Shown here: in pieces, positions 17,917 to 26,652 of the stretch
Layout: every line of letters starts with the position of its first letter
Numbering within the stretch: the stretch's first letter is position 1
Assembly (NCBI RefSeq): GCF_001267925.1
Contig: NZ_CP011409.1
Location: 4,402,001-4,466,000 of the forward strand
Length of the DNA stretch: 64,000 nt
Origin: Herbaspirillum hiltneri N3
GTDB taxonomy: Bacteria; Pseudomonadota; Gammaproteobacteria; Burkholderiales; Burkholderiaceae_D
Reading direction: 5' to 3'
The notes under the pieces: generated by a model
The model's database searches: none
What the model was told of the DNA's origin: nothing
Seen by the model: the letters and a program-made list of their open reading frames with translations, nothing else
Program-made: the position numbers and the translations under genes

Positions 17917-18975
17917 TCAGTAACCGAGTTTCTTGATTTCGGATTCGGTCTGCGTGCGATACACCAGACGTTCGAATTCTTCGGTCCAGTCGCTTGCCAG
18001 ATTTTTCAGCAGCAAGCTTTTGCCGGCTTTGGTGACGGACTTGCGCAAGGTGTCGCTGGCGAGCATCAACCGCAGGTTGGAAGCCAGAATTTCGACATTG
18101 CCGACCGGATGCATCATTGCATTGCGCCCGTGACGCAGGCCGATGTGACGATAGGTTTCCAGGTCGGACAGGCAGACCGGCACTTCCAGCTCAAAGGCTT
18201 CCCAGATCGTCAGCGGCTGCGACTCACTGTCGCTGGCGAGCACGAATACGTCGGCCGACGCCATGTACGACAACGCCACTTCGTTGGGCAATTCGCCCAG
18301 CATGCGATAGCGATCGGGGAAGGCATCCACCAGTTTCTGAGCGCCGGGAGGCAACTGCAGATATTTCCCGATAAAGATGCATTCGATCTGATTGCGCAGA
18401 TCGGCTTCAAGACTGTCGATCGCGTTGATGGTATCGGCCATGCGCTTGCGCGGCTCAACGGTGCCGATGCAAAGAACGCGTTTTTTTTGCGCGGGCTTCG
18501 GCGCCGGCTCGAAATCCTGCAGGCGGTAAATGGCATCGTTCCAGAACGGCAGCACGTGCACCTTGGCCGGGCTGTCGAACAGGAAGCTGCCGTATACCAG
18601 CCGCTGAAATTCGGTCTGCATCACAATGTGCGACGCATGCTTGAAGCCATCGGCCAGTTGCGGAAAACGCAATAGCATGTCGCGCCCGATTTCAGCCTCG
18701 TGCACCCACCAGATCACCGGGACTTTCGGAGCGGCTGCCGCCACATGGGCGCCGGACAGGATCGTATTCGAAATCAACAGGTCGATGGCGTCGGCCTGAA
18801 TATCCTTGACGATGGGAATGCCGAGGGCTTCGAAATATTTTTTGATCTCGCCATCGCCTTCAATACGCGACATGACCGAGACTTCATGGTTTTGCACCAG
18901 TCGTTCCGCCAGACGCAGCATGGCGATGCTCGCGCCGGTGGTGTAAAACTCGTCATTCAAAAGGAGAATCTTCAT
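17917..18975 (-). CDS. GT4-family glycosyltransferase
   Basis: A 352-residue GT-B enzyme. It has an N-terminal FYTTGASIAMLRLAERL acceptor-domain start, the central RVLCIGTVEPRKRMADTINA, and SADVFVLASDSESQPLTIWEAFELEVPV, the donor-phosphate EX7E-like region of GT4. First gene of the leftward glycan operon, divergent from glmU. Confidence 0.88.
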   Translation of the reverse strand: MKILLLNDEFYTTGASIAMLRLAERLVQNHEVSVMSRIEGDGEIKKYFEALGIPIVKDIQADAIDLLISNTILSGAHVAAAAPKVPVIWWVHEAEIGRDMLLRFPQLADGFKHASHIVMQTEFQRLVYGSFLFDSPAKVHVLPFWNDAIYRLQDFEPAPKPAQKKRVLCIGTVEPRKRMADTINAIDSLEADLRNQIECIFIGKYLQLPPGAQKLVDAFPDRYRMLGELPNEVALSYMASADVFVLASDSESQPLTIWEAFELEVPVCLSDLETYRHIGLRHGRNAMMHPVGNVEILASNLRLMLASDTLRKSVTKAGKSLLLKNLASDWTEEFERLVYRTQTESEIKKLGY

Positions 18976-19226
18976 GCACTGCCTTCAAAAACTGTCTCTG
19001 TGTCGATCTGATGCCGCCGTTTTTGTCTTTTTGCGTTTTCATGAGCGAACGGCGCCCACCCCAGCAAGGGGCAGCTTTAACCAGTTGCCATCTTAATGCC
19101 GACTTGAGCAGTCAAAACGCCGAGAAAGCGCACAATTAGCCCTCAACTTTGCATATGAACAAGATTCCCGACCATCCTGTACGCCAGCCCCATGCTACAC
19201 TTTCGCCTTATTTTTCCACACCACTC

Positions 19227-20585
19227 ATGAACATCGTCATCCTCGCCGCCGGCATGGGAAAGCGCATGCAATCCGCGCTGCCGAAAGTCCTGCACCCGCT
19301 CGCCGGCAAATCCTTGCTGGGCCATGTCGTCGACACCGCCAAGACACTGTCGCCGACGCAACTGTGCGTGGTCTACGGCCACGGCGGTGACGCGGTTCCA
19401 TCGAGCTTCGCCGACGCCGGACTCTCCTTTGCCCGCCAGGAACCGCAACTCGGCACCGGCCATGCAGTGGCGCAGGCGCTGCCTTTTCTGGATGACGACG
19501 CACCCACGCTGGTGCTGTACGGCGATGTGCCGCTGACTACCCCGGCCACGCTGCAACGCCTGATGGCCGCCGCCGGCAACGACAAGCTGGCGGTGCTGAC
19601 GATCACCGTGCCGGATCCGACCGGCTACGGCCGCATTGTCCGGGAGCACGGCAAGATCACGCGCATCGTCGAACAAAAGGATGCCAGCGAAGCCGAGCGC
19701 ACCATCTGCGAAATCAATACCGGCATCATCGCCGCCCCGACCGCCAGGCTGCGTACCTGGCTGGCCGCACTGTCCAACGACAACGCCCAGGGCGAGTACT
19801 ACCTCACTGATGTCATCGCTGCGGCGGTGGCCGACGGCGTCGACGTCGTCTCGGCCAACCCGGCCGATGTGACGGAGACGCTTGGCGTCAACAGCAAGGT
19901 GCAACTGGCCGAGCTTGAGCGCGCCTACCAGCGCCGCGTCGCCAACGCGCTGCTGGAACAGGGCGTCACGCTGCTCGACCCGGCCCGGCTGGACGTACGC
20001 GGCACGCTGTCCTGCGGTCGCGATGTCAGCATCGACGTGAACTGCATCTTTGAAGGCAAGGTCGACATCGATGACGGCGCCGTCATCGGCGCCAACTGCA
20101 TCGTCAAGGACGCGCGCATCGGCAAGGGCGCCCAGATCAAACCGTTCTCGCACATCGACGGCGCCGTGGTCGGCGCGTCGGCCCAGGTCGGCCCGTACGC
20201 GCGCCTGCGTCCGGGCGCCGAACTCGGCGAAGAAGTGCACATCGGCAATTTCGTGGAAGTGAAGAAGAGCCGCATCGCCGCACGCAGCAAGGCCAATCAC
20301 CTGGCCTATATCGGCGACGCCGTGATCGGCTCGGGCGTCAATGTCGGCGCGGGCGTGATCACCTGCAACTACGACGGCGTCAACAAGTTTGAAACCGTCA
20401 TCGAAGACGACGCCTTCATCGGCAGCGACAGCCAGCTGGTCGCCCCGGTGCGCGTGGGCAAAGGCGCCACCATCGGCGCCGGCACCACACTGACCAAGGA
20501 TGCGCCGGCAGGCCAGCTGACGCTGTCGCGCGCCAAACAACTCTCCCTGCCGGGCTGGACGCGTCCGGTCAAGATCAAGAAGTAA
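19227..20585 (+). CDS. glmU: bifunctional UDP-GlcNAc pyrophosphorylase / GlcN-1-P acetyltransferase
   Basis: A 452-residue essential enzyme that acetylates glucosamine-1-phosphate and then makes UDP-GlcNAc for peptidoglycan and [23 protein letters not shown] is the pyrophosphorylase signature. The C-terminal hexapeptide beta-helix includes [16 protein letters not shown] and [20 protein letters not shown]. Start at ATG 19227, because the family begins there; the frame extends upstream without homology. With glmS downstream it forms the amino-sugar supply pair. Confidence 0.97.
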   Translation: MNIVILAAGMGKRMQSALPKVLHPLAGKSLLGHVVDTAKTLSPTQLCVVYGHGGDAVPSSFADAGLSFARQEPQLGTGHAVAQALPFLDDDAPTLVLYGDVPLTTPATLQRLMAAAGNDKLAVLTITVPDPTGYGRIVREHGKITRIVEQKDASEAERTICEINTGIIAAPTARLRTWLAALSNDNAQGEYYLTDVIAAAVADGVDVVSANPADVTETLGVNSKVQLAELERAYQRRVANALLEQGVTLLDPARLDVRGTLSCGRDVSIDVNCIFEGKVDIDDGAVIGANCIVKDARIGKGAQIKPFSHIDGAVVGASAQVGPYARLRPGAELGEEVHIGNFVEVKKSRIAARSKANHLAYIGDAVIGSGVNVGAGVITCNYDGVNKFETVIEDDAFIGSDSQLVAPVRVGKGATIGAGTTLTKDAPAGQLTLSRAKQLSLPGWTRPVKIKK

Positions 20586-20622
20586 TCAGAAAAGCACGCC
20601 GCCCGGATCGCTCCGAAGCCGT

Positions 20623-21087
20623 TCAAACCGCGATGCGGGTTTCAAACTTGCTGCGGTGAATCGAAAAATAACTGCGCACGTTGCGCACGTTCTGATGCGT
20701 GGCGAACAGGCGATGCGCCAGCCCGTGATACGCAGGCATGTCCGCCACCTGCACCATCAGCACGAAATCCGGCCCCGGCGACACCCGGTAGCATTGCAGC
20801 ACCGCCGGCTCCGCCGCCATCAGCGCCTCAAACTCCACCTGCTCCTCATCGCCCTGCCGGTCCAGCGTGATCTCGACGATCGCGGTCAGGGCCGGCCCCA
20901 GCTTTTCGGGCGCGAGAATCGCCACCTGGCGCGTGATCACGCCCGCTTCCACCAGCCGCTTGACGCGGCGCAGGCAAGTCGGCGGCGACGCGTGCACATG
21001 CTCGGCCAGTTGGAAATTGGTTTGCGCCGCGTTTTCCTGCAAGGCATTCAGGATGCGGCGGTCCAACTCATCTAGATTGATCGTCAT
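20623..21087 (-). CDS. Lrp/AsnC-family transcriptional regulator
   Basis: A 154-residue regulator. The N-terminal winged helix (LDELDRRILNALQENAAQTNF, ASPPTCLRRVKRLVEAGVI) is followed by a RAM/AsnC ligand-binding domain (PAVLQCYRVSPGPDFVLMVQV). It is divergent from glmS with a shared AT-rich region, so it may regulate itself and possibly glmS. The ligand is unknown. Confidence 0.93.
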   Translation of the reverse strand: MTINLDELDRRILNALQENAAQTNFQLAEHVHASPPTCLRRVKRLVEAGVITRQVAILAPEKLGPALTAIVEITLDRQGDEEQVEFEALMAAEPAVLQCYRVSPGPDFVLMVQVADMPAYHGLAHRLFATHQNVRNVRSYFSIHRSKFETRIAV

Positions 21088-21234
21088 AAGATAAACTTAT
21101 TTCATTAATTTGAAATATTATTTCACCAAGAATAACTCTAGCAATAATAAATCAAATATAAGCCAATTTAGAAATCTTATTTCAACACCCCTGACCTAAG
21201 ATGACGCCATTCACCCAATTTCGAAAGGCAGCAT
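21088..21234. promoter_or_regulatory. AT-rich divergent control region with Lrp-like sites
   Basis: Between the Lrp-family gene and glmS. It contains ATTTCATTAATTTGAAAT, an inverted repeat, and three further TTATTTCA-type motifs near 21117 and 21178. Clustered AT-rich half-sites are typical of Lrp/AsnC binding. AAAGG lies about eight bases before the glmS start. Confidence 0.5.
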
Positions 21235-23052
21235 ATGTGCGGCATTGTCGGCGCGGTTGCGCAAAAAGACGTCACTCCAATCTTGCTCGAAGGCCTCAAG
21301 CGCCTCGAATACCGCGGCTATGATTCCTGCGGCGTGGCGGTGCACATGGACGGCAAGCTGCAGCGCTCGCGCAGCACCGCGCGTGTCGCGGAGCTGCAAA
21401 AACAGGTCGCCGAAACCCACCTGGCCGGCTTCACCGGCATCGCCCACACACGCTGGGCCACGCACGGCGCTCCGGCAACGCACAATGCCCACCCGCATTT
21501 CTCGCGCGACCGCATCGCGCTGGTCCACAACGGCATCATCGAGAACTACGAAGAACTGCGCAAGGAACTGCAAGGCGTCGGCTACGTCTTTGAAAGCCAG
21601 ACCGACACCGAAGTCATCGCCCACCTGGTCGACCATATGTATACCGGCGACCTGTTCGAGACTGTGCAGCAAGCCGTGCGCCGCCTCGCCGGCGCTTACG
21701 CCATCGCCGTGTTCTGCGTCGATGAACCGCACCGCGTGGTCGCCGCGCGCCAAGGCTCGCCGCTGATCGTCGGCGTGGGCGAAGGACAGAACTTCGTCGC
21801 CTCCGACGCCATGGCGCTGGCCGGCACCACCGACCAGATTATCTACCTCGAAGAAGGCGACGTGGTCGACCTGCAATTGCAACGCTACTGGATCGTCGAC
21901 GCCGCCGGCAAGAGCGTCACGCGCGAAGTCAAGACCGTGCAGGCCTTCACCAGCGCCGTCGAACTCGGCCCCTACCAGCACTACATGCAGAAGGAGATCT
22001 TCGAACAGCCGCGCGCCATCGCCGACACCCTCGAAGGCGTCAGCGGCATCATGCCGGAGCTGTTCGGCGACGGTGCCCACAAGGTGTTCAAGGGCGTCGA
22101 TTCGGTCCTGATCCTCGCCTGCGGCACCAGCTACTACTCCGGCCTGACCGCCAAATACTGGCTCGAGTCGATCGCCAGGATTCCGGTCAACGTCGAAATC
22201 GCCAGCGAATACCGCTATCGCGACAGCGTGCCGAATCCGAACTCGCTGGTAGTGACGATTTCACAAAGCGGCGAAACCGCCGACACCCTCGCCGCGCTCA
22301 AGCACGCTCGCGCGCAAGGCATGCAGCACACGCTGACCATCTGCAACGTCGCCACCAGCGCCATGGTGCGCGAATCGCAACTGGCCTACATCACGCGCGC
22401 CGGCGTCGAAGTCGGCGTCGCCTCGACCAAGGCCTTCACCACGCAACTGGCGGCGCTGTTCCTGCTCACGCTGGCGCTGGCGCAAACCCGCGGCCTGCTC
22501 AGCGACGAGCAGGAAGCCGAACACCTCAAGGCCATGCGCCACCTTCCCGCCGCGCTGCAAAGCGTATTGGCGCTGGAGCCGAGCATCGCCGCCTGGGCCG
22601 AAGCCTTCGCACGCAAAGAAAATGCCCTGTTCCTCGGCCGCGGCCTGCACTACCCGATCGCCCTCGAAGGCGCCCTGAAGCTCAAGGAAATCACCTACAT
22701 CCACGCCGAAGCCTACGCCGCCGGCGAACTCAAGCATGGTCCGCTGGCGCTGGTGACGGAAGAAATGCCGGTGGTCACGGTCGCGCCGAACGACGCGCTG
22801 ATCGAGAAGCTGAAGTCCAACATGCAGGAAGTGCGCGCACGCGGCGGTCAGCTGTACGTCTTCGCCGACGCCGGCTCCAGCATCGCCTCCAGCGAAGGCG
22901 TCCATGTCATCCGCCTGCCGGAACACTACGGCCTGCTGTCGCCGATCCTGCACGTGGTGCCGCTGCAATTGCTGGCGTATCACACCGCGCTGGCGCGCGG
23001 GACGGATGTGGACAAGCCGCGGAATCTGGCGAAGTCGGTGACGGTGGAGTGA
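21235..23052 (+). CDS. glmS: glutamine-fructose-6-phosphate aminotransferase
   Basis: A 605-residue enzyme making glucosamine-6-phosphate from fructose-6-phosphate and glutamine. The N-terminal catalytic Cys ([10 protein letters not shown]), TRWATHGAP and [11 protein letters not shown] are present. Two SIS domains ([35 protein letters not shown]) follow, and the invariant C-terminus [12 protein letters not shown]. That conserved C-terminal coding region is the recognition site of Tn7 TnsD, and a Tn7-like element begins just downstream. Confidence 0.98.
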   Translation: MCGIVGAVAQKDVTPILLEGLKRLEYRGYDSCGVAVHMDGKLQRSRSTARVAELQKQVAETHLAGFTGIAHTRWATHGAPATHNAHPHFSRDRIALVHNGIIENYEELRKELQGVGYVFESQTDTEVIAHLVDHMYTGDLFETVQQAVRRLAGAYAIAVFCVDEPHRVVAARQGSPLIVGVGEGQNFVASDAMALAGTTDQIIYLEEGDVVDLQLQRYWIVDAAGKSVTREVKTVQAFTSAVELGPYQHYMQKEIFEQPRAIADTLEGVSGIMPELFGDGAHKVFKGVDSVLILACGTSYYSGLTAKYWLESIARIPVNVEIASEYRYRDSVPNPNSLVVTISQSGETADTLAALKHARAQGMQHTLTICNVATSAMVRESQLAYITRAGVEVGVASTKAFTTQLAALFLLTLALAQTRGLLSDEQEAEHLKAMRHLPAALQSVLALEPSIAAWAEAFARKENALFLGRGLHYPIALEGALKLKEITYIHAEAYAAGELKHGPLALVTEEMPVVTVAPNDALIEKLKSNMQEVRARGGQLYVFADAGSSIASSEGVHVIRLPEHYGLLSPILHVVPLQLLAYHTALARGTDVDKPRNLAKSVTVE

Positions 23053-23091
23053 GGGGGGACTTTTGTGACTAGTGTGTGCGGTAGATTATTA

Positions 23092-23179
23092 AAAGCCTCG
23101 GTTTCGCTCCTTCTAATAGAGTCGGTTGTTACCCCACGACGGACTCAAAACTGTCGCTCACGAGCCAAACCGAGGCTTT
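23092..23179. repeat. 88-base element with 13-base perfect inverted ends
   Basis: AAAGCCTCGGTTT at 23092-23104 and its exact complement AAACCGAGGCTTT at 23167-23179 enclose 62 bases, which themselves hold GAGTC...GACTC (23119-23145). It lies just inside the proposed transposon end. It could be a terminator for glmS read-through, a small structured RNA, or a MITE. Confidence 0.6.
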
Positions 23180-23286
23180 CATTTATCGCTACATTTCGTG
23201 CGTACAAATGGCCGCAACAACTACCCGTCGCACAGCACAGATTGAGGCCACCCTCACCCGTTTTGCCTGAACGCAAGTTCCTTACC

Positions 23287-23757
23287 TTAGCGCCCCGTCA
23301 TCAGCTTTAGAACGGATGGATTCGCCTCCGAAAGCTGACCATGGTCGACGACGCAACCGTATAGCTCATTCAGCGCGAGAACAATTGCACAAGAGCGAGA
23401 AAAGCCTCCCTCACAATGAACCAAGATTGTTCGAATACCTGAAGGTAGGCTCTCTACAAAGACCTTCACCTGACGCGCCTGCTCTTGAGTGAACGCTTTT
23501 TTAAGCCTCGCCTCGGCGCGCTTTGAGAGATTGGCCGTCGCCAGAAAATCAACATCAGCGAAACTGAGTCGCAAGATGTGCGAAAAGGCTGCCAGTTCTG
23601 CCGGGGACTTCTCGGGAGCCGTTATTGAGATAATTGCAACAGTATCCAAAAATGGAATCTTCTCCGCCTCACTACGCGATAGCGCAATTGCCTGCCTGGT
23701 GCCGTCAACCGGTGGGGCATAGAGACGACTAAATAATGTACGTGAAGAGAGTGGCAT
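23287..23757 (-). CDS. dual-specificity/tyrosine phosphatase-like protein
   Basis: A 156-residue protein with the CX5R phosphatase loop in HCEGGFSRSCAIVLAL; an upstream Asp (SFADVD) is a possible general acid. Length fits small cysteine phosphatases. It is cargo at the glmS-proximal end of the transposon, read toward glmS. The phosphatase fold is likely; substrate unknown. Confidence 0.75.
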   Translation of the reverse strand: MPLSSRTLFSRLYAPPVDGTRQAIALSRSEAEKIPFLDTVAIISITAPEKSPAELAAFSHILRLSFADVDFLATANLSKRAEARLKKAFTQEQARQVKVFVESLPSGIRTILVHCEGGFSRSCAIVLALNELYGCVVDHGQLSEANPSVLKLMTGR

Positions 23758-23771
23758 ATGCTTTTAAAAAA

Positions 23772-23788
23772 ACATGTGAATACATGTG
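23772..23788 (-). promoter_or_regulatory. direct repeat upstream of phosphatase gene
   Basis: Two copies of ACATGTG (23772-23778 and 23782-23788), ten bases apart, lie immediately upstream of the phosphatase start, about one helical turn as for an operator. ACATGT is itself palindromic. Role inferred. Confidence 0.35.
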
Positions 23789-23861
23789 TTTTTATACTCT
23801 AGGGGAGCCACCATAGAATCGCAATGTTGCGCTGGAAAGAAATCGATAGAGACCGCAAATA

Positions 23862-24359
23862 TCAAGAACGAGCGGCGGCGAGGAGGTCTCGATATTCAAT
23901 ATATGGGTCAAGACTTCTACTGCGCAAAACAACCAAGCAACGCAAAAATTCAGGCAAAAAAAGATTTCCGCTAGTAACGTGCTCAACCAGGGTCTTCTGA
24001 GTAAATCCGGCATTCAGCTCGCCGAGACGCTGGGCGAGTTCCTCAATTTCCATCGGTGCCAATTGAGTACGTTCGGCCTCCAAGACTGCCCTGGAACGGC
24101 CATCCCAAGTGTCATTTGCGAAAATTGGAGGCCACCATATTTGAGGTAACTCCGCGTCAATTGCACTAAGTATTTGGAGAAAGAGAACCAAGCGAACTCT
24201 TCCCGCAGCCACTCGAGCGGCAAGAGTCTTATCGTCCTCCGTCACGCCAAATTCGGCTAAGCGCTTCGCGAGCTCCGCATATCCAACATCCTTTCTCGCC
24301 AAAGCAACTCTGACAACACGCGCGGCCAAGCTAACCCACTGAGCATTTATATCGCTCAT
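23862..24359 (-). CDS. tandem DUF6471 protein
   Basis: A 165-residue protein made of two copies of a helical domain like DUF6471. One begins WVSLAARVVRVALARKDVGY (residues about 8-75) and the second begins near residue 86 (SRAVLEAERTQLAPMEIEEL). The domain (xAxLxxRLxxxG pattern) looks like an HTH relative and is common on mobile DNA. Single-domain forms are more usual. Read leftward, behind the phosphatase gene's promoter. Confidence 0.7.
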   Translation of the reverse strand: MSDINAQWVSLAARVVRVALARKDVGYAELAKRLAEFGVTEDDKTLAARVAAGRVRLVLFLQILSAIDAELPQIWWPPIFANDTWDGRSRAVLEAERTQLAPMEIEELAQRLGELNAGFTQKTLVEHVTSGNLFLPEFLRCLVVLRSRSLDPYIEYRDLLAAARS

Positions 24360-24392
24360 GAATTTCCTTGAATTTTGGATTTTTCGGACTAA

Positions 24393-24467
24393 CGTAAACG
24401 CTATCTACGCTTAAGTTTTTAAAGGTAGTCTGCGGCAGCTTATTTTGCCGCGTGGATAGCAATTACG
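24393..24467. repeat. 75-base imperfect palindrome
   Basis: Outer arms at 24393-24410 and 24450-24467 match in 15 of 18 positions (GCTATC against GATAGC at the centre of each arm). An inner stem GCGGCA (24432-24437) pairs with TGCCGC (24446-24451). It sits upstream of the DUF6471 start. It could be an operator, a cruciform or a MITE remnant. The following stretch to 24841 is AT-rich with no supported gene. Confidence 0.55.
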
Positions 24468-24841
24468 CTTCCAGGCAATTGTATTTCACTGGCACAGTTC
24501 CGCCAGCAGTTTTATTACACATTGCGCACTACAGAGGAATTTATTAATTCTGCGGAAGCTTGGCCCACAACATCCAGAGATGGGGAAGCTACCAAGGAAA
24601 AAGAGAATATTCAGGAGCCAAAAATGGCATTGCAGAAAAATTGTTTACCGTTATATACTGCCCGGCCACTATATTTTTTAAAAACATATACCCCATTAAA
24701 CAATGGTATAACAAGAATGCCATTTTTGTCAAGGGACGTTGCACGTTTTCGCATTTCAAAACCCGGAGGATGTAAGTAGCCCGACTGCCAGCCAGAAATC
24801 ACGGGACTACGCTCGCTTCACCTACAACTTACGCCGCTTAT

Positions 24842-25116
24842 CCAGTGGAGGTACCTCCCAAATAAAAATGGGAGGTACCGGCTGCAACCGGTACCTCCCA
24901 CTGGATTTGTTAATCGGTACGCCGTTTTGGACGCCCGCAAACCCTTCACGCGCGGATGGTCTCATGAACGGCGTACGCTGTCAACAATCGCGCCTAAAAA
25001 TTGCGCGACTTGATATGAGACCACTCAATGGATAACCGCATCCTCGACGGCGGCCGCCCTCTTCCTGGGCCGCCGCCGAAAAACCTTCCCCAAAATTCTG
25101 CACGGCCCTTTGCCGT
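24842..25116 (+). ncRNA. highly structured leader of the transposition operon
   Basis: Several independent perfect stems occur in order. GGTACCTCCCA (24850-24860) pairs with TGGGAGGTACC (24869-24879), which can instead pair with GGTACCTCCCA (24891-24901). GTACGCCGTT (24917-24926) pairs with AACGGCGTAC (24967-24976). TGGTCTCAT (24957-24965) pairs with ATGAGACCA (25015-25023), interleaved with the previous stem to give a pseudoknot. TCGCGC/GCGCGA (24988-25008), CGGCGGCC/GGCCGCCG (25048-25075) and ACGGC/GCCGT (25102-25116) follow. It ends about 125 bases before tnsC. An RNA role is inferred; DNA-level sites are possible. Confidence 0.6.
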
Positions 25117-25242
25117 CCGCACATTTGCTGCGCGAGACTCAGGTCACGTCTCGAATGAGGCTCAATTGGCAGGCCGTGGCTTGCCTGCAGTTCCGCGAAT
25201 TCGGCGACCTCGCCTCGAAGCTCTCGTCAATGAGGTGCCGCG

Positions 25243-26652
25243 ATGCAGAACCAAATTGTAGTCGGCGACGACCCTCTCCCCATCCTTGCCACGAAAGCCA
25301 TCGAACCTTTGCCCTGGTCACTAGCGGTAAGCGACCTTAGTGGAAATGAGATGACTGAACTAATGCGTCCAAAAAGCATGGATGAAATCACGGTGAGAAT
25401 GCGGAAGTCGGGCAACCCCAGGGCAAAAGAGCTTCAGAACGCCGACATCAATACGAAGCTTGATGCAATAACAAACGACTTCCCTGGCGCGCATATGGTT
25501 GTCAAAGAGACGAGCACGTTTTTTGCACAAGTCAACGCGCGAGTCCGGAGGTTTTATCAGTCCAAACTATTTGGCGATGAAGCGTTTCGTCTGTATTTCC
25601 ATGCCTGCACAGAGATTAAAAATGGTGGGAACCTGCGTCCCATCCCTCCATGTTTATCCAGTTTCACTGACACCAGCTTCTGGATGACGGGGCCCTCCGG
25701 CATGGGACGTACCGCCGCACTGGAACGCTTTGTGCAAATGCTGGGTAAGCCGTTCAGAGTAGAAGGAACGCATCCTGTACCTCAGCTCATGTATATATTT
25801 CCATGCATATTTTTACGGTATCCGACATGCGGGACACTCGAAGGATTATTTCGAGACCTGCGCTATCAGGTCTTGGCCGGCATCAGCAATCACACCGTCG
25901 AAATCAATGCTCTATCTCAGTTGCTTGGTGGTAGGGGAAAGAACAGAGGCACGCCAGAGAACGTTGCGATTGCCCTTTGCACAATGCTGAATGTTGGCAT
26001 ATTTATTCTCGATGGCGGAGGTTGGGCCAACGTCAATAGCAAGACTTCTAGCATCTTCAGCTTCCTACTCAAGCTGAGAGAATTCTCAGGCATCCCCATC
26101 CTAGTTTCTGGGACTAGCGCATTCCTCTATTCGGCAACTTATATGAACAAGTTGAACGGAAATCTATTCAACGGACCGGGTCTGCACATGGACAGATTTG
26201 CCCTTCCGAAGCACATCGCTTCTGAGGATGGCAAAGAACAGCCCAAGGGTTTGTGGCAAAAAATCGTGGCTTGGCTTTGGAAGCAAGGCTTCATTCCAGA
26301 AGACTGCGCAATGCCTGCAGCGCTTCCCATGTGGATTTACGAGGCCACTCTTGGAAACTACCGATGGCTCAAACAAGGCTTCGAGGCATTGCATCTGTCT
26401 CTAATTTCCAGGTCTGAACTTCTTCATCCAGGAAAGTTAACTAGAGAGGAAGTTCTTAACATTTTCGGTACGCGATTGATGCTTCATCAATCGACTATGC
26501 GAGCTATCACGAGCATGACGTTCAAACCTAAGAAAGACGACCAAATTCGGATTCTCCAAAATCTGGACTACATGCCTACGCCAATGTTTAACGACCCCAC
26601 TGTAAACGGATGGCTTTCCCCAATTTTTGACACCAGAAACGTAGACAGATGA
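25243..26652 (+). CDS. TnsC-like transposition ATPase with altered Walker motifs
   Basis: A 469-residue AAA+ protein of the TnsC/TniB type, which links target selector (TniQ/TnsD) and transposase. Walker A at residues 150-157 reads GPSGMGRT, with Arg156 (codon CGT) in place of the invariant Lys. The Walker B strand IFILDGGGW has Asp257 but Gly where Glu is expected. ISGT-type sensor residues appear later (ILVSGTSAF). First gene of the operon; GAGG lies eight bases before the ATG. Its stop overlaps the next start as ATGA. The family is clear from context and the LPHSP/TniQ neighbour, and the motif changes are read directly from the sequence. Confidence 0.85.
   Translation: MQNQIVVGDDPLPILATKAIEPLPWSLAVSDLSGNEMTELMRPKSMDEITVRMRKSGNPRAKELQNADINTKLDAITNDFPGAHMVVKETSTFFAQVNARVRRFYQSKLFGDEAFRLYFHACTEIKNGGNLRPIPPCLSSFTDTSFWMTGPSGMGRTAALERFVQMLGKPFRVEGTHPVPQLMYIFPCIFLRYPTCGTLEGLFRDLRYQVLAGISNHTVEINALSQLLGGRGKNRGTPENVAIALCTMLNVGIFILDGGGWANVNSKTSSIFSFLLKLREFSGIPILVSGTSAFLYSATYMNKLNGNLFNGPGLHMDRFALPKHIASEDGKEQPKGLWQKIVAWLWKQGFIPEDCAMPAALPMWIYEATLGNYRWLKQGFEALHLSLISRSELLHPGKLTREEVLNIFGTRLMLHQSTMRAITSMTFKPKKDDQIRILQNLDYMPTPMFNDPTVNGWLSPIFDTRNVDR

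Noticed and set aside
19143..20540. 465-codon minus-strand frame over glmU
   Set aside because: Antisense shadow of a certain gene, with low-complexity Asp/Ala/Gly content.
21211..22983. Minus-strand frames of 289 and 240 codons over glmS
   Set aside because: Antisense to glmS, no start signals and no family resemblance.
24522..24779. Short plus-strand ORFs before the tns leader
   Set aside because: AT-rich chance frames without ribosome sites; overlapping alternatives exist in two other frames.
24917..25023. HDV-type ribozyme
   Set aside because: The interleaved stems superficially suggest it, but the order and lengths of the hairpins between the arms do not fit the HDV fold.
25028..25340. 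ORFs within the structured leader
   Set aside because: They run through GC-rich hairpins and into tnsC in another frame; no conserved content.
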